Assembly: GCF_002847285.1 (NCBI RefSeq) | Contig: NZ_CP025407.1 | Location: 7,195,001-7,259,000, forward strand | DNA from: Streptomyces sp. CMB-StM0423 | Lineage (GTDB): Bacteria; Actinomycetota; Actinomycetes; Streptomycetales; Streptomycetaceae | Direction: 5' to 3' | Length of the DNA stretch: 64,000 nt | Shown: positions 7,540 through 16,427 of the stretch, one piece after another | Layout of the letters: each line of letters begins with the position of its first letter | Position numbering within the stretch: position 1 is the stretch's first letter | Notes under the pieces: model-generated | Databases searched by the model: none | Told to the model about the DNA's origin: nothing | Seen by the model: only the letters and a program-made list of their open reading frames with translations | Made by a program: the position numbers and the translations under genes

Positions 7540-8625
7540 TCAGCCCGCGGACGGGCCGCCGACGGGCACGTCCGACGCCTCGCGCTGCCGCGGCAGCAGC
7601 ACCGGGGCCTCCTGGTGGTGCAGGACGACGTTGCGCACGGGGTGGGCGATCTCGATGCCCTCTTCCCGGTAGCGCAATTGCAGCCGCTTGATGAACTCGT
7701 GCTTGATCCGGAACTGGTCGCTGAACTCGACGGCACGCAGCACCACGGAGAAGCCGGCGCGCGAGTCGCCGAAGGTGTGGAAGCGGACCACCGGGTCGTG
7801 GTCAGGCACGCCGCCCTCGACCGCCGCCATGACCTCGTGCGCCACCTCCACCGTCACCCGCTCGACCAGGTCGAGGTCGCTGGAGAGCGCCACGCCCGCC
7901 TGCACGACGATGGACAACTCCTGCTCGGGGCGGTGGTAGTTGGTCATGATGGTGCTGGCGAGCTGGTCGTTGGGGATGACGACGAGGTTGTCCGACTGGG
8001 TGCGGATCACGGTGTTGCGCCAGTTGATGTCGGTGACGTAGCCCTCCTCGCCGCTGCTGAGCCGGATGTAGTCGCCGACCTGCACCGTTTTGGAGGCCAG
8101 GATGTGCACCCCGGCGAAGAGGTTGGCGAGTGTGTCCTGCAGCGCCAGCGCCACCGCGAGGCCGCCGACGCCGAGCGCGGTGAGCAGCGGGGCGATCGAG
8201 ATGCCCAGGGTCTCCAGCAGGATCAGCAGCCCGATCGCCAGTACCGCGATGCGGGTGATGTTGACCAGGATGGTGGCCGAGCCCACTCCCTGCGAGCGGA
8301 CCCCCATGAGCTGCGCGACCACCCGGGCCGCGGCGACAGTGACCGTCAGGATGAGCACGGCGACGACGATCTGCTCCACCGTGTGCTCGACCGGGCGCTT
8401 CAGCGGCAGCGCGGCGGCGGCGATCGAGACGCCGCCGGCCAGCGCGCCCCAGGGGGCCATCGTGCGCAGCGCGCCGACGAGGATGTCGTCGCCGGCCCAG
8501 CTCGTCCGGGTCGCGCCCTTGCCCAGCCAGCCCAGCAGCACGCGCAGGAGCAGGCCGGCGCCGATGCCGCCGAGTATCGCGGAGCCGGCGACGACCAGAT
8601 CGTGCAGAGTGAGGGCTCGGTTCAC
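7540..8625 (-). CDS. MscS-family mechanosensitive channel
   Basis: The protein has 361 residues from GTG 8625 (VNRALTLHDLVVAG). The Shine-Dalgarno is weak, but upstream residues of the longer frame are not protein-like. Transmembrane helices lie near residues 8-33, 52-70, 78-105 and 120-150. They are followed by the pore-lining TM3 signature GVGGLAVALALQDTLANLFAG and the beta domain VQVGDYIRLSSGEEGYVTDINWRNTVIRT. The cytoplasmic alpha/beta domain completes the fold. It opens under membrane tension to release solutes in osmotic downshock. It is monocistronic, bounded by a terminator downstream. Confidence 0.93.
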   Translation of the reverse strand: MNRALTLHDLVVAGSAILGGIGAGLLLRVLLGWLGKGATRTSWAGDDILVGALRTMAPWGALAGGVSIAAAALPLKRPVEHTVEQIVVAVLILTVTVAAARVVAQLMGVRSQGVGSATILVNITRIAVLAIGLLILLETLGISIAPLLTALGVGGLAVALALQDTLANLFAGVHILASKTVQVGDYIRLSSGEEGYVTDINWRNTVIRTQSDNLVVIPNDQLASTIMTNYHRPEQELSIVVQAGVALSSDLDLVERVTVEVAHEVMAAVEGGVPDHDPVVRFHTFGDSRAGFSVVLRAVEFSDQFRIKHEFIKRLQLRYREEGIEIAHPVRNVVLHHQEAPVLLPRQREASDVPVGGPSAG

Positions 8626-9036
8626 CTTGATACCTGTCTTCGTTCGGGGACGGGGTACGACCGGACGCCTGTGCGATCCGGCGCGCTCGCCATCCTGCCG
8701 TATCCGGCGGGGCAGTTGGCCCCGCGGCCGCAGGAACCGGACGGTCCGGTCCCGTTTGCATTCGTGTGGGCCGCGCCGCTGCGGAGGCGGAAGTTCAGGG
8801 TCAGCCCTGAGGTGCGGTGCGCACCGCGCGGCTACGGTGGTCTGCACCGGCTCCGCTCCGCGGCGGGCACGCGGGGATGCGCGGGGGACGAACGGGGGCG
8901 CGCGTGGGGGACCGCCGCGGAGCGGCGGCCGGCACCGCGGTCCCGTCGCGGCGCGCCGACGCGCGCGCGACCGGCCGCGTGCGCCGCCGGTCCGGGGCTG
9001 CCGCCGCGGGGGTGCGGCCTGCCCCGGCGGGGGCGT
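8626..9036. other. Intergenic region, no gene seen
   Basis: This 411-nt GC-rich gap lies between the mscS start and the response-regulator stop (both leftward). It holds a 7-bp hairpin CCGCCGC/GCGGCGG at 8912-8928 that could end the two-component operon. I could not identify a convincing mscS promoter. Open frames here are GC-bias shadows. Confidence 0.5.
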
Positions 9037-9681
9037 TCAGCCGCGCAGATACCTGAGCACGGCCAGCACCCGCCGGTGGCCCGAGTCGTCCGACTCCAGG
9101 CCGAGTTTGGCGAAGATGTTCCGTACGTGCGTCTCCACGGTCTTGCCGCCGATCACCAGCTCCCGCGCGATGGCCTCGTTGGAGCGCCCCTCCGCCATCA
9201 GCGTCAGTACGTCCCGCTCCCGCGCCGTCAGCCCGGCCAGCGGCTCCGCCGCGCGCGCGGAGCGCATCAGGTGCGTGACCACCCGCGGGTCCACGACGCT
9301 CTGCCCCGCCGCCACCCGGCGCAGCGCGCCGGCCAGTTCGTCCGCGTCGGCGACCCGCTCCTTCAGCAGATAGCCGAAGCCGCGCGGATCCTCGGTGAGT
9401 GCCCGTACGACCGTGCCGGTCTCGACGTACTGCGACAGCAGCAGCACGCCCGTGCCCGGGTGCCGGGCGCGGATCGCGGCCGCGGCCCGCAGCCCCTCGT
9501 CGGTGTGCGTCGGCGGCATCCGGATGTCGAGCAGCACCGCGTCCGGGCGGTGCCGCCCGACCAGGGCGAGCAGCGGGTCCGCGTCGCCGCACTGCGCGGG
9601 GACCGCGACGCCCGCGTCGCCCAGCAGCCGGACGATGCCCTCGCGCAGGATCGCGGAGTCCTCGGCGACGATCACTCGCAC
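9037..9681 (-). CDS. NarL/LuxR-family response regulator
   Basis: A 214-residue protein from GTG 9681 (VRVIVAEDSAILREG). The receiver domain has the acidic pocket near residues 7-8, the phosphoacceptor Asp52 (AVLLDIRMP) and Lys near 105 (GYLLKERV). The C-terminal LuxR-type helix-turn-helix is LTARERDVLTLMAEGRSNEA followed by KTVETHVRNIFAKLGLE. It overlaps the 3' end of the kinase gene by 10 bp, so the pair is coupled. Target genes are unknown. Confidence 0.93.
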   Translation of the reverse strand: MRVIVAEDSAILREGIVRLLGDAGVAVPAQCGDADPLLALVGRHRPDAVLLDIRMPPTHTDEGLRAAAAIRARHPGTGVLLLSQYVETGTVVRALTEDPRGFGYLLKERVADADELAGALRRVAAGQSVVDPRVVTHLMRSARAAEPLAGLTARERDVLTLMAEGRSNEAIARELVIGGKTVETHVRNIFAKLGLESDDSGHRRVLAVLRYLRG

Positions 9682-11420
9682 GGCAGCTCCGCGACCACCC
9701 GCGTGCCGCCGCCGGGCGGGCTGTGCACCGTGAGCACGCCGCCCACCGCCGAGACCCGGTCGGCCAGCCCGCGCAGCCCGCCGCCGAGGTGGTCGTGCCG
9801 GGCGCCGCCGACGCCGTCGTCCACCGCCTCGACGACCAGCCGGCCGTCGCGGTGGCGGGCGCTGACGCTGACCGCCCGGGCGCGGGCGTGCTTGGCGGAG
9901 TTCGCCAGCGCCTCGCTGACCGTGAAGTACGCGGTGGCCTCGACGTGCGGCGCGAAGCGCCGGTCCTCCGCGGCGACCACCACCGGCAGCTCCGCCCGCC
10001 CGGCCAGCTCCCGCAGCGCGGACGCCAGCCCGTCGCGGGTCAGCACCGCCGGGTGGATGCCGTGCGCGAGGCCGCGCAGCTCCTCGACGGCCAGCCGCAG
10101 GCTCCGCTCCACATCGCCGACCGAGCGGCGCAGCTCCTCGTCGGGGTGGTCCGCCAGGCCCTTCTCCACCCGGCGCAGCGTCATCAGCGCGAAGACCAGC
10201 CGGGCCTGCGCCCCGTCGTGCAGGTCCCGCTCCAGCCGCCGGCGCTCGCTGTCCGCGGCCTCGACGACGCGGGCGCCCGCGGCCCGGGCCTCGGCCTGCA
10301 GCCAGACGTTCTCCAGCGCGAGCCGCAGCGCGGCGACCGCCGAGCGCAGCAGCTCCTCGTCCTCCGCGACCGCCGGATCGTGGCGCAGCAGCGCCAGCGG
10401 GGCGCCCCCGGCCGCGTCGATCCGGGTGCTGCCCGCCGGGGCCTCCTCGACCGGCTCGCCCGCCGCGTCCACGTACGCGCGGGCCTCCGGGCGCCACACG
10501 CCCAGCCGCAGCCCCGGGTCGCCGAGGACCGGCACCAGCGCCTCGCGCAGCCGCCCCGGGTCCGGGTCGCCGCCGACCTCCATCACCAGGCCGCCGACCT
10601 CCGCGCGCTGCAAGCGCATGCGCAGCAGCCCGACGAGGAAGGCGAGCGGCACGGCGGTCTGCGCCACGTCCGAGAACACGCCCACGGCGCCCTCGACCGG
10701 CTCGCCCGCGGGCACGAGCACCACGAGCACGTCCCACAGCAGGAAGGACGTGGCGACCAGGACGGCGAGCCAGGCCGGCAGCAGCGCGCGGCGGCGGGCG
10801 ACGGAGGCGCGCCGCCAGCGCCGTACGACCGCCACCACCACGGCGATCGAGACGGCCCAGCCGATGGCGCGGAAGCCGGCGTCGAACGTGGGGAAGAGGT
10901 CGCCGAGCCCGGGGGTGAAGAGCGGGTTGGGGCCGCAGTCGCGGCAGGCGAGGTAGGAGCCGCCGGGATGGGCCGCCGGGTCGAAGGCCAGGGTGCGCAG
11001 CAGGCCGCCGGTGGCCACCAGGCCGTAGCCGAGGAGCACTATCCGGCGGGTGGCGGGCGAGTCGGTGCGGCCGTCGGGGTAGGCGAGGACGAGGTGGGCG
11101 AGGACGGCCACGTTCAGGCCCTCCCACCAGGAGCCGAGGGCGAAGAGCGCCGGGATCGTGGTGCCCTGGAGGTTGCCGAGGAACCAGGTGATACCCACCG
11201 CGGTCATCAGCGGTCCGGTGGCGTTGGCCGGGCGCCGCCACCAGGCGGCGAGGCCGGCGCCCGCGTAGGCCCAGCCGACGGCGAGGTCGCGCAGGAGGTC
11301 GGCGGTGGAGGCGCCGGTCCCGGCGTACGCCCAGGCGCCGACGCCGCCGGAGACGACGGCGGCCAGCGCGGCCGCCACCGTCCAGCAGCGCATGACCTGC
11401 GTCGGTTCCCGGGAGTGCAC
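9672..11420 (-). CDS. NarL-type membrane sensor histidine kinase
   Basis: About 582 residues from GTG 11420; an ATG at 11393 (MRCWTVAAAL) is an equally possible start and places the first helix at the N-terminus. Residues about 10-240 contain several hydrophobic helices, and a linker or GAF-like segment follows. The HisKA_3 phosphoacceptor motif is SERRRLERDLHDGAQARL (His about 401). The HATPase_c domain shows ALANSAKHARA (N-box), VDDGVGG and GLRGLADRVSAVGG. Unlike many family members, the membrane part is long and lacks a recognisable extracellular sensor domain. It pairs with the downstream regulator. Confidence 0.92.
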   Translation of the reverse strand: MHSREPTQVMRCWTVAAALAAVVSGGVGAWAYAGTGASTADLLRDLAVGWAYAGAGLAAWWRRPANATGPLMTAVGITWFLGNLQGTTIPALFALGSWWEGLNVAVLAHLVLAYPDGRTDSPATRRIVLLGYGLVATGGLLRTLAFDPAAHPGGSYLACRDCGPNPLFTPGLGDLFPTFDAGFRAIGWAVSIAVVVAVVRRWRRASVARRRALLPAWLAVLVATSFLLWDVLVVLVPAGEPVEGAVGVFSDVAQTAVPLAFLVGLLRMRLQRAEVGGLVMEVGGDPDPGRLREALVPVLGDPGLRLGVWRPEARAYVDAAGEPVEEAPAGSTRIDAAGGAPLALLRHDPAVAEDEELLRSAVAALRLALENVWLQAEARAAGARVVEAADSERRRLERDLHDGAQARLVFALMTLRRVEKGLADHPDEELRRSVGDVERSLRLAVEELRGLAHGIHPAVLTRDGLASALRELAGRAELPVVVAAEDRRFAPHVEATAYFTVSEALANSAKHARARAVSVSARHRDGRLVVEAVDDGVGGARHDHLGGGLRGLADRVSAVGGVLTVHSPPGGGTRVVAELPCE

Positions 11421-11525
11421 GGGCCAACGCTAAGGCATCCGGAGGGGTGGATGTCGCCGCGAGCGGGTCTGGCGGCGGCCTTGGCGGGCCGTCTGACCTG
11501 GGGCTTGACCCCGGAGAAGGCAATG

Positions 11526-11558
11526 CCGACTACCGGAAGGGTGAATTCCGGTAGTCGG
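11526..11558. terminator. Perfect 13-bp inverted repeat
   Basis: CCGACTACCGGAA / TTCCGGTAGTCGG (11526-11538, 11546-11558) with a 7-nt loop, between the transglycosylase gene and the kinase start (both leftward). It could be a terminator. Its AT-richer, highly symmetric sequence about 105 bp upstream of the kinase start also fits an operator for the two-component regulator. Confidence 0.45.
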
Positions 11559-11580
11559 TGTGACGGGCGTACGGGAAGCC

Positions 11581-11631
11581 GGGACCCCGGCGTCCGGCGG
11601 GGGGAGAGAGAGTGCCGGACGGCGGGGTCCC
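11581..11631 (-). terminator. Long hairpin downstream of the transglycosylase gene
   Basis: 18-bp stem with one mismatch (11581-11598 against 11614-11631; arms begin GGGACCCCG and end CGGGGTCCC), with a purine-rich loop. It starts about 50 nt past the stop codon and is the likely terminator. Confidence 0.6.
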
Positions 11632-11683
11632 GGGGATCACGTACGCGCGGGGCGGGCCGCCGGGGGGACGGTGCGCGGCGGGC

Positions 11684-12298
11684 TCAGTAGGCGCCCCAGA
11701 CGTTGTCGATCGAGCCGTAGCGGTCGGCGGCGTAGTTGCACGCGGCGACGATGTTGGCGACCGGGTCGACGATGCTCTTGGTGGTGCCGGTCACGTGGTA
11801 GGCGTCGAACGTGGGCGGGATCACCTGCAGCAGGCCCTGCGAGGGGACGCCGTTGACGGCGTTGATGTCCCAGTTGTTGATCGCCTTCGGGTCGCCGCTG
11901 GACTCGCGGATGATGTTGCGGTGGATCCCGTCGTACGTGCCGGGTATGCCGTGGCGGTCCATGACGTCCATCGCTTGCTTGATCCACTCGTCCAGGGTGT
12001 CGCCGGTCGTCGCGTGGGTGGCGGACGGCGCGGGGGCCTTGGACGGCGCGGGGGCCTTGGAGGGCGCGGGGGCCTTGGAGGGCGCGGGGGCCTTGGAGGG
12101 CGCGGGAGCCTTGGACGGCGCGGAGGGCTTGGCGGGCGCGGAGGCGTGGGCGGAGGCGGGGGCGGCGCTCTGCGGCGCGGCGGCGACGGCCTGCGGCGCG
12201 ACCACGCCGGTGAGGGCGACGGCCGCGGCGGCCCAGCCGCCTGCGGCCAGCAGTCGTCGGCGGGCGGCGGCGGGTCGCAGAAGGGTGGGAGCAGACAT
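11684..12298 (-). CDS. Secreted lytic transglycosylase with SLT domain and repeat linker
   Basis: A 204-residue protein from ATG 12298. The signal peptide spans about residues 1-40 (cleavage near AVAAA). A linker follows, built of a repeated Lys-Ala-Pro-Ala-Pro-Ser unit (about five copies, residues 58-91). The C-terminal SLT-type lysozyme fold has catalytic Glu in IIRESSGDPKAINNWD and the later motifs PSQGLLQVIPPTF and NYAADRYGS. It should cleave peptidoglycan glycan strands. The Pro-rich linker would let the domain span the wall. It is monocistronic, with a 328-nt upstream region. Confidence 0.9.
   Translation of the reverse strand: MSAPTLLRPAAARRRLLAAGGWAAAAVALTGVVAPQAVAAAPQSAAPASAHASAPAKPSAPSKAPAPSKAPAPSKAPAPSKAPAPSKAPAPSATHATTGDTLDEWIKQAMDVMDRHGIPGTYDGIHRNIIRESSGDPKAINNWDINAVNGVPSQGLLQVIPPTFDAYHVTGTTKSIVDPVANIVAACNYAADRYGSIDNVWGAY
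12027..12126 (-). repeat. 18-bp coding tandem repeat in the transglycosylase linker
   Basis: Five or so near-identical 18-bp units (on the plus strand GGCGCGGGGGCCTTGGAG, varying at one or two positions) encode the Lys-Ala-Pro-Ala-Pro-Ser repeat. Near-identity at the DNA level suggests recent expansion; copy number is probably variable between strains. Confidence 0.85.
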
Positions 12299-12626
12299 GT
12301 GAGCGGGTCTCTTTCCGTGTGCCTACGTGGGGGGACGGCCGCCCGGAGTCGGCGAAAACGGGCGACTTGGGAAGTTTTAACGGACACAAACCGGTAATGT
12401 CACGCACCCCAGTTACTACCGCTCGTAGTGCGACAAGCCGGAACGGATGCCCCCTCGCTGAGGCGCCGGGCGCCCCCGTGCCGGGAGGTGGAGTACGACC
12501 GCGCTTCGTATGTGACGCAGCCCATGTGGGCGAGGTCACAAATGAAAGCGGGCGCTACTCGGCAAAACTGACATCTCGGCCGCTTTGTCTACAAACGGCC
12601 AGGCCCGCGGATGCCCGGAGCGGGCG
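12299..12626. other. Upstream region of the transglycosylase gene
   Basis: This 328-nt gap lies between two leftward genes and is noticeably less GC-rich than the coding sequence. It contains the imperfect inverted pair TATGTGAC (12508-12515) and GGTCACAAA (12534-12542), which resembles widely spaced cAMP-receptor-type half-sites but has the wrong spacing for a canonical site. I did not find c-di-AMP riboswitch blocks here. Confidence 0.35.
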
Positions 12627-13784
12627 TCAGCCGGTCAGCTCCTTGGTCATCGGCGCCGGGAAGCTGACCACGAGCCGCTGCGCCGCCAGCCAGCCCTCCA
12701 GCCGCTCCGCCTCCGCCGCCACGGCCCGGCGGGCCTCGGCGCCGCGGTCGGCGAGCAGCCGGTGCACGACGGCGCCGTCCCGGCGCTGCGCCCAGGCGCC
12801 GACGACCTCGCCGCGCCACCAGACCGTGGGCCCGGCGTTCCCGGCGCTGTCGAAGAGCCTCGTGCGGTGGGCCGGGTCCGTATACCAGTCGCGGTCGCGC
12901 CAGCCCATCGTGGCCGGGTCGAGGCCGGGCAGCAGCGCCGCCCACGGCCCGGGGTCCGGATCCTCGCCGAGATCGCCCGGCAGTACGTACCCCACGCCCT
13001 CGTCGAGCGCAGCCTTCTCCGCCCCCAGCTCCGCCAGCGCGGCCCTGGCCTGGCCCAGCGGCAGCCCCGTCCACCACTTGACGTCCGCGAGCGTCCCCGG
13101 CCCGAACGCCGCCAGCCAGCGCCGCACCAGCTCGGTGCGCGCCCGCGCCGGATCCATCGGCGCCACCGGCGGCGCCACCGCGAAGCGGAACTGCCCCGAC
13201 GTCCAGCCGCCCAGCGGCCGGGTGCGCCGGATCCGGCCCTCCATGCCCAGCACCCGCATGACCCCGCTGCCGGCCCGCGGGCGCGACTCGTACGGCTTCC
13301 CCGGATAGAGGGTGTACGTCAGGGCCAGCTCCGGCACCGCCGCCGTGACCTCGGCGGCGCTCGCCTCGCCCAGCTCCGCCAGCGCGGCCAGCGCCCGCTC
13401 CTGTGCGGCGGTCAGCCACGCCTCGTCGTACTGCGGCCCGGCGGTGCCGAGCTGCTTCACCAGCAGTGCGCGCTCGCGCGCGGCGACGGTCTCGCCGACG
13501 GCGAAGCGGAACACGGGCACCAGCTCCGTGGGCACCACCCAGAGCGTGCGCCGCATGGCGTGCATGCGCTGCAGCGACCCCTCCTCGTACAGCGCGCGGT
13601 CCAGCGCGGCGAGCGACGGCTCGCGCAGCCGGGCGCGGGCGGACAGTGCGACGGTCGGCGAGTCGGTCGCGTGCAGCCCCGCGAGCGCCTCCGCCACCTC
13701 CTCCGGCGACGTGGCGCGGGCCGGGCCGACGAGCAACTGGCGGTGCGCGAGCCGGGCGCGGCGCCGCGCGGTGGTGATCACCAT
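12627..13784 (-). CDS. Winged-helix DNA-binding domain protein (HTH_42 / YcaQ-like)
   Basis: A 385-residue protein from ATG 13784 (MVITTARRRARLAHRQLL). The N-terminal pattern ARLAHRQLL...AEALAGLHATDSPTVALSARAR and later WTGLPLGQARAAL and WWRGEVVGAWAQRRDG are typical of the winged-helix DNA-binding family PF06224. Members include the DNA-glycosylases AlkX/YcaQ that open interstrand crosslinks. Several actinobacterial paralogues are of unknown function, and this one looks like the common actinobacterial type. A glycosylase activity is possible but not shown by the sequence. Confidence 0.85.
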   Translation of the reverse strand: MVITTARRRARLAHRQLLVGPARATSPEEVAEALAGLHATDSPTVALSARARLREPSLAALDRALYEEGSLQRMHAMRRTLWVVPTELVPVFRFAVGETVAARERALLVKQLGTAGPQYDEAWLTAAQERALAALAELGEASAAEVTAAVPELALTYTLYPGKPYESRPRAGSGVMRVLGMEGRIRRTRPLGGWTSGQFRFAVAPPVAPMDPARARTELVRRWLAAFGPGTLADVKWWTGLPLGQARAALAELGAEKAALDEGVGYVLPGDLGEDPDPGPWAALLPGLDPATMGWRDRDWYTDPAHRTRLFDSAGNAGPTVWWRGEVVGAWAQRRDGAVVHRLLADRGAEARRAVAAEAERLEGWLAAQRLVVSFPAPMTKELTG

Positions 13785-13880
13785 CCCGCCACCCTACGGA
13801 GAGGGTCTGACACCGGCCGTACACGACGGCGGGCGCCGCCCGGCGCGGGTGCGCCCGCCGGCTCTCGCCGGGTGTCCGGG

Positions 13881-13909
13881 AGGTGATGGCCCCGCCGGGC
13901 CGTCACCTC
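13881..13909 (-). terminator. Hairpin downstream of the universal stress protein gene
   Basis: Imperfect inverted repeat with AGGTGA/TCACCT outer arms and GGCCC/GGGCC inner arms (13881-13909), starting 37 nt past the stop codon of the leftward usp gene. Confidence 0.45.
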
Positions 13910-13945
13910 TGTTCCCCTCTTGTCCCTCTGGTCTTGCCAGTCCTT

Positions 13946-14839
13946 CTAGTCCTCCCGGACCACCGCCACCGGGCACGGGGCCAGGTGCAGCACCCCGTGG
14001 CTGACCGGGCCCAGTTGTATGCCCGTCGCCCCCGCGCCCGCCGTCGCGTCCGCGAGCGGGGTGCGGCGGGCGCCGAGGACCACCAGGTCCGCCTCGGCCG
14101 CCGCCGTCAGCAGCGTGTCGCGCGGCAGGCCCTCCGGCGACTGCCGCTCCAGCGGTACGTTCGGATGGCGCTCCATCGCCGTGCGCACCGCGCGGCCCAG
14201 CGCCCACTCCGCCTCCCGCATCCGCGGGTCGGGCGCCCCGCCCAGGGTGTGCGCGTGCGTCGCCACGCCCCGCTCCGGCGAGCGCCACGAGTGCACCGCC
14301 GTCACCCGGCAGCCGCGCGCCTGCGCCACCCGGAACGCGAAGTCCACGGCCGCCGGCTCCGCCCCGTCGTTCCCGGTGCCGAGCACGACCCGGCCGAACT
14401 CGCCGCGCCGCGCCGCCCCTTCGCCCCGTACCACCACCACCGGGCAGGCCGCCCGCGCCGCCACCGTCAGCGCCACCGAGCCCAGCGGCAGCGCGTCGTG
14501 CCCGCCGCGGCCCCGGTCGCCGACGACCAGCACCGTGCCCTTCTCGGCCTCGCGCAGCAGCGCCGGCACCGGGTCGCCGGAGAGCAGCTCCGCCTCCACC
14601 TCGATGCCCCGCCCCTGCTCGCGGGCGCGGTCCGCCGCGGTCACGAGGACGTGCTCCGCCACGCTCCGGCCGCGCGGCCGGGTGGCGGTGAACTCCGGCC
14701 ACGTGCGCTCGTACGGCTCCCACAGCGGCGCGTACACGATCCGCAGCTCCGCCCCGCGCCGGACCGACTCGGCCACCGCCCAGTCGAGTGCCGCGAGGCT
14801 CGCGTCCGAGCCGTCCACCCCTGCCACCAGCTTTCTCAT
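13946..14839 (-). CDS. Tandem universal stress protein
   Basis: A 297-residue protein from ATG 14839 (MRKLVAGVDGSDASLAAL), with two UspA domains. The first (about 1-140) ends with the ATP-binding pattern VVGDRGRGG...LGSVAL (G-2x-G-9x-G-S) and PVVVVRG. The second (about 150-297) ends VVLGARRT...LGPVSHGVLHLAPCPVAVV, where the phosphate-binding glycines are less regular. Such proteins are induced in dormancy and stress in actinobacteria. It is monocistronic. Confidence 0.9.
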   Translation of the reverse strand: MRKLVAGVDGSDASLAALDWAVAESVRRGAELRIVYAPLWEPYERTWPEFTATRPRGRSVAEHVLVTAADRAREQGRGIEVEAELLSGDPVPALLREAEKGTVLVVGDRGRGGHDALPLGSVALTVAARAACPVVVVRGEGAARRGEFGRVVLGTGNDGAEPAAVDFAFRVAQARGCRVTAVHSWRSPERGVATHAHTLGGAPDPRMREAEWALGRAVRTAMERHPNVPLERQSPEGLPRDTLLTAAAEADLVVLGARRTPLADATAGAGATGIQLGPVSHGVLHLAPCPVAVVRED

Positions 14840-15110
14840 GTCCACGAGGCTTGCACACCGCGCCCGGCGCGGGCGAGGGGGCGCACTTCCTCTTGACGGC
14901 CGGCGCGCGCCCCGCGGGCGCCCTCTGCCGCCGTCGCCGCCGGTGCTCCGGGTACCGCGGGGGAGCACGGCGCGGGCCGCGCGCCCCGTGTGCGCCGGGC
15001 AACACCGGCCGCACCCGGGCCCGTCCGGCGCGCCTGCCGGCGGGCCCGCGAAGGGGTCGGTACGGCCGCGCAGTTGGACGCGTTCTGTTGCCATGGCCTC
15101 AAGTGATCTG

Positions 15111-15137
15111 GCACACAAGGAGCGTGGCCTTGTGTGC
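15111..15137. promoter_or_regulatory. Perfect inverted repeat upstream of the protease gene
   Basis: GCACACAAGG / CCTTGTGTGC with a 7-nt spacer, 139 bp before the protease start. The surrounding 436-nt gap (14840-15275) drops sharply in GC from about 15100 onward, as expected for a regulated promoter region. It is a candidate operator; the regulator is unknown. Confidence 0.45.
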
Positions 15138-15275
15138 TACTCACGAGTTAGTCATACTCGGCGAGTTGTCTTGCAGTGATAAATCTGTTCGCTGCTTGGC
15201 ATGTGCATGTCCAACTAAATCCTCCAGAGTCCGCCCGTCGCCGGGTGGATCCAACCCCCCATAGGAGGCAGCACG

Positions 15276-16352
15276 TTGAGGTATCGAGCCATATCCAAGA
15301 GCCGGTACGCCATCGCGGGCGTCGGCGCCGCCGCGCTGATCGCCGGCAGTCTGACGCTCGCCACCGCCAACGCCAGCCCGAGTGAGCCCGTCGCCGACAC
15401 GCTGTCGTCGGCCGCCGCGGGCGAACTCGCCGGCACCCTCGTCCAGGACCTCAAGGGCGGGGCCGCCGGGGCGTACTACGACGCCCAGGCGAAGGAACTC
15501 GTCGTCAACGTCGTGAACGACGAGGCAGCCGAGCAGGCCGAGGCGGCAGGCGCCCGTGCGCGTACCGTCGACCACACCACGAAGGAGCTCAAGTCCGCGA
15601 AGGCGGACCTCACGCAGGGCGCCACCGCCGGCACGTCGCGCGCGCTCGACCCGGTCACCAACCAGGTCGTCGTCACCGCCGACAGCACGGTCAAGGGCGC
15701 CGAACTGGCCCAGTTGAAGAAGGAGGTCGCGGCGCAGGACGGCAAGGCCGTGCTCAAGCGCACCGCGGGCACGTTCAAGCCGTACATCTCCGGCGGCGAC
15801 GCCATCTACACCGGCGGCTCCCGCTGCTCGCTCGGCTTCAACGTGACCAAGGACGGGGAGCCCTACTTCCTGACCGCAGGTCACTGCGTCGAGCTCGGCG
15901 GCAGCTCCTGGTCCGAGTCCTCGGGCGGGCCCGTCATCGGCGAGGCCGAGGGTGCGACCTTCCCGGGCAACGACCGGGCGCTGGTCAAGTACACGGCGGA
16001 CGTCGAGCACCCGAGCGAGGTCGACACCTACGACGGCAGCGCCCAGGAGATCACCGGCGCGCGTGAGGCCACGGTCGGCGAGACCGTGCAGCGCAGCGGC
16101 AGCACCACGCAGCTCCACGACGGCAGCGTCGTGGCGCTCGACGTGTCGGTGACCTACCCGGAGGGCACGGTCGACGGTCTGATCCAGACCGACGTCTGCG
16201 CCGAGCCCGGCGACAGCGGCGGCTCGCTCTTCGCGGGCAGCGACGCGATCGGCCTCACCTCGGGCGGCAGCGGCGACTGCACCAACGGCGGCGAGACGTT
16301 CTTCGAGCCGGTGGTCGCGGCCCTCGACGAGTACGGGGCCACCATCCCGTAA
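15276..16352 (+). CDS. Secreted chymotrypsin-like serine protease (S1E, SprA/SprB type)
   Basis: A 358-residue preproenzyme beginning with TTG at 15276, 7 nt behind a strong AGGAGG. The signal peptide spans about 1-33 (ends NASPS). An alpha-lytic-protease-type propeptide spans about 40-170. The mature protease begins near ISGGDAIYTGGSRCSLGFN. The catalytic triad is visible: His in LTAGHC, Asp in NDRALVKY, Ser in EPGDSGGSLF. Family members such as Streptomyces griseus proteases A and B mature by self-cleavage and degrade extracellular protein. The rare TTG start is compensated by the strong ribosome site. Confidence 0.93.
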   Translation: MRYRAISKSRYAIAGVGAAALIAGSLTLATANASPSEPVADTLSSAAAGELAGTLVQDLKGGAAGAYYDAQAKELVVNVVNDEAAEQAEAAGARARTVDHTTKELKSAKADLTQGATAGTSRALDPVTNQVVVTADSTVKGAELAQLKKEVAAQDGKAVLKRTAGTFKPYISGGDAIYTGGSRCSLGFNVTKDGEPYFLTAGHCVELGGSSWSESSGGPVIGEAEGATFPGNDRALVKYTADVEHPSEVDTYDGSAQEITGAREATVGETVQRSGSTTQLHDGSVVALDVSVTYPEGTVDGLIQTDVCAEPGDSGGSLFAGSDAIGLTSGGSGDCTNGGETFFEPVVAALDEYGATIP

Positions 16353-16388
16353 CCGGAGCGCTCCACGCACCGACGCAGCACGTACGAC

Positions 16389-16424
16389 CCGGGCCCCCGG
16401 CACCGCACGGTGCCGGGGGCCCGG
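16389..16424. terminator. Bidirectional terminator
   Basis: Perfect 16-bp stem (CCGGGCCCCCGGCACC and its complement, 16389-16404 and 16409-16424) with a GCAC loop, between the convergent protease and kinase-like genes. Confidence 0.85.
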
Positions 16425-16427
16425 CCG

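Noticed and set aside
7615..10956. A 1113-codon open frame on the plus strand
   Set aside because: Antisense to mscS and the two-component genes; its composition is low-complexity Arg/Ala/Ser with no domain.
12027..12126. CRISPR-like short repeats
   Set aside because: The 18-bp units are contiguous without spacers and encode a Pro-rich protein linker in frame.
12299..12626. Second c-di-AMP riboswitch upstream of the transglycosylase gene
   Set aside because: The conserved aptamer blocks (GGGGAACC-type and ACAGCTCACCTCG-type) are absent.
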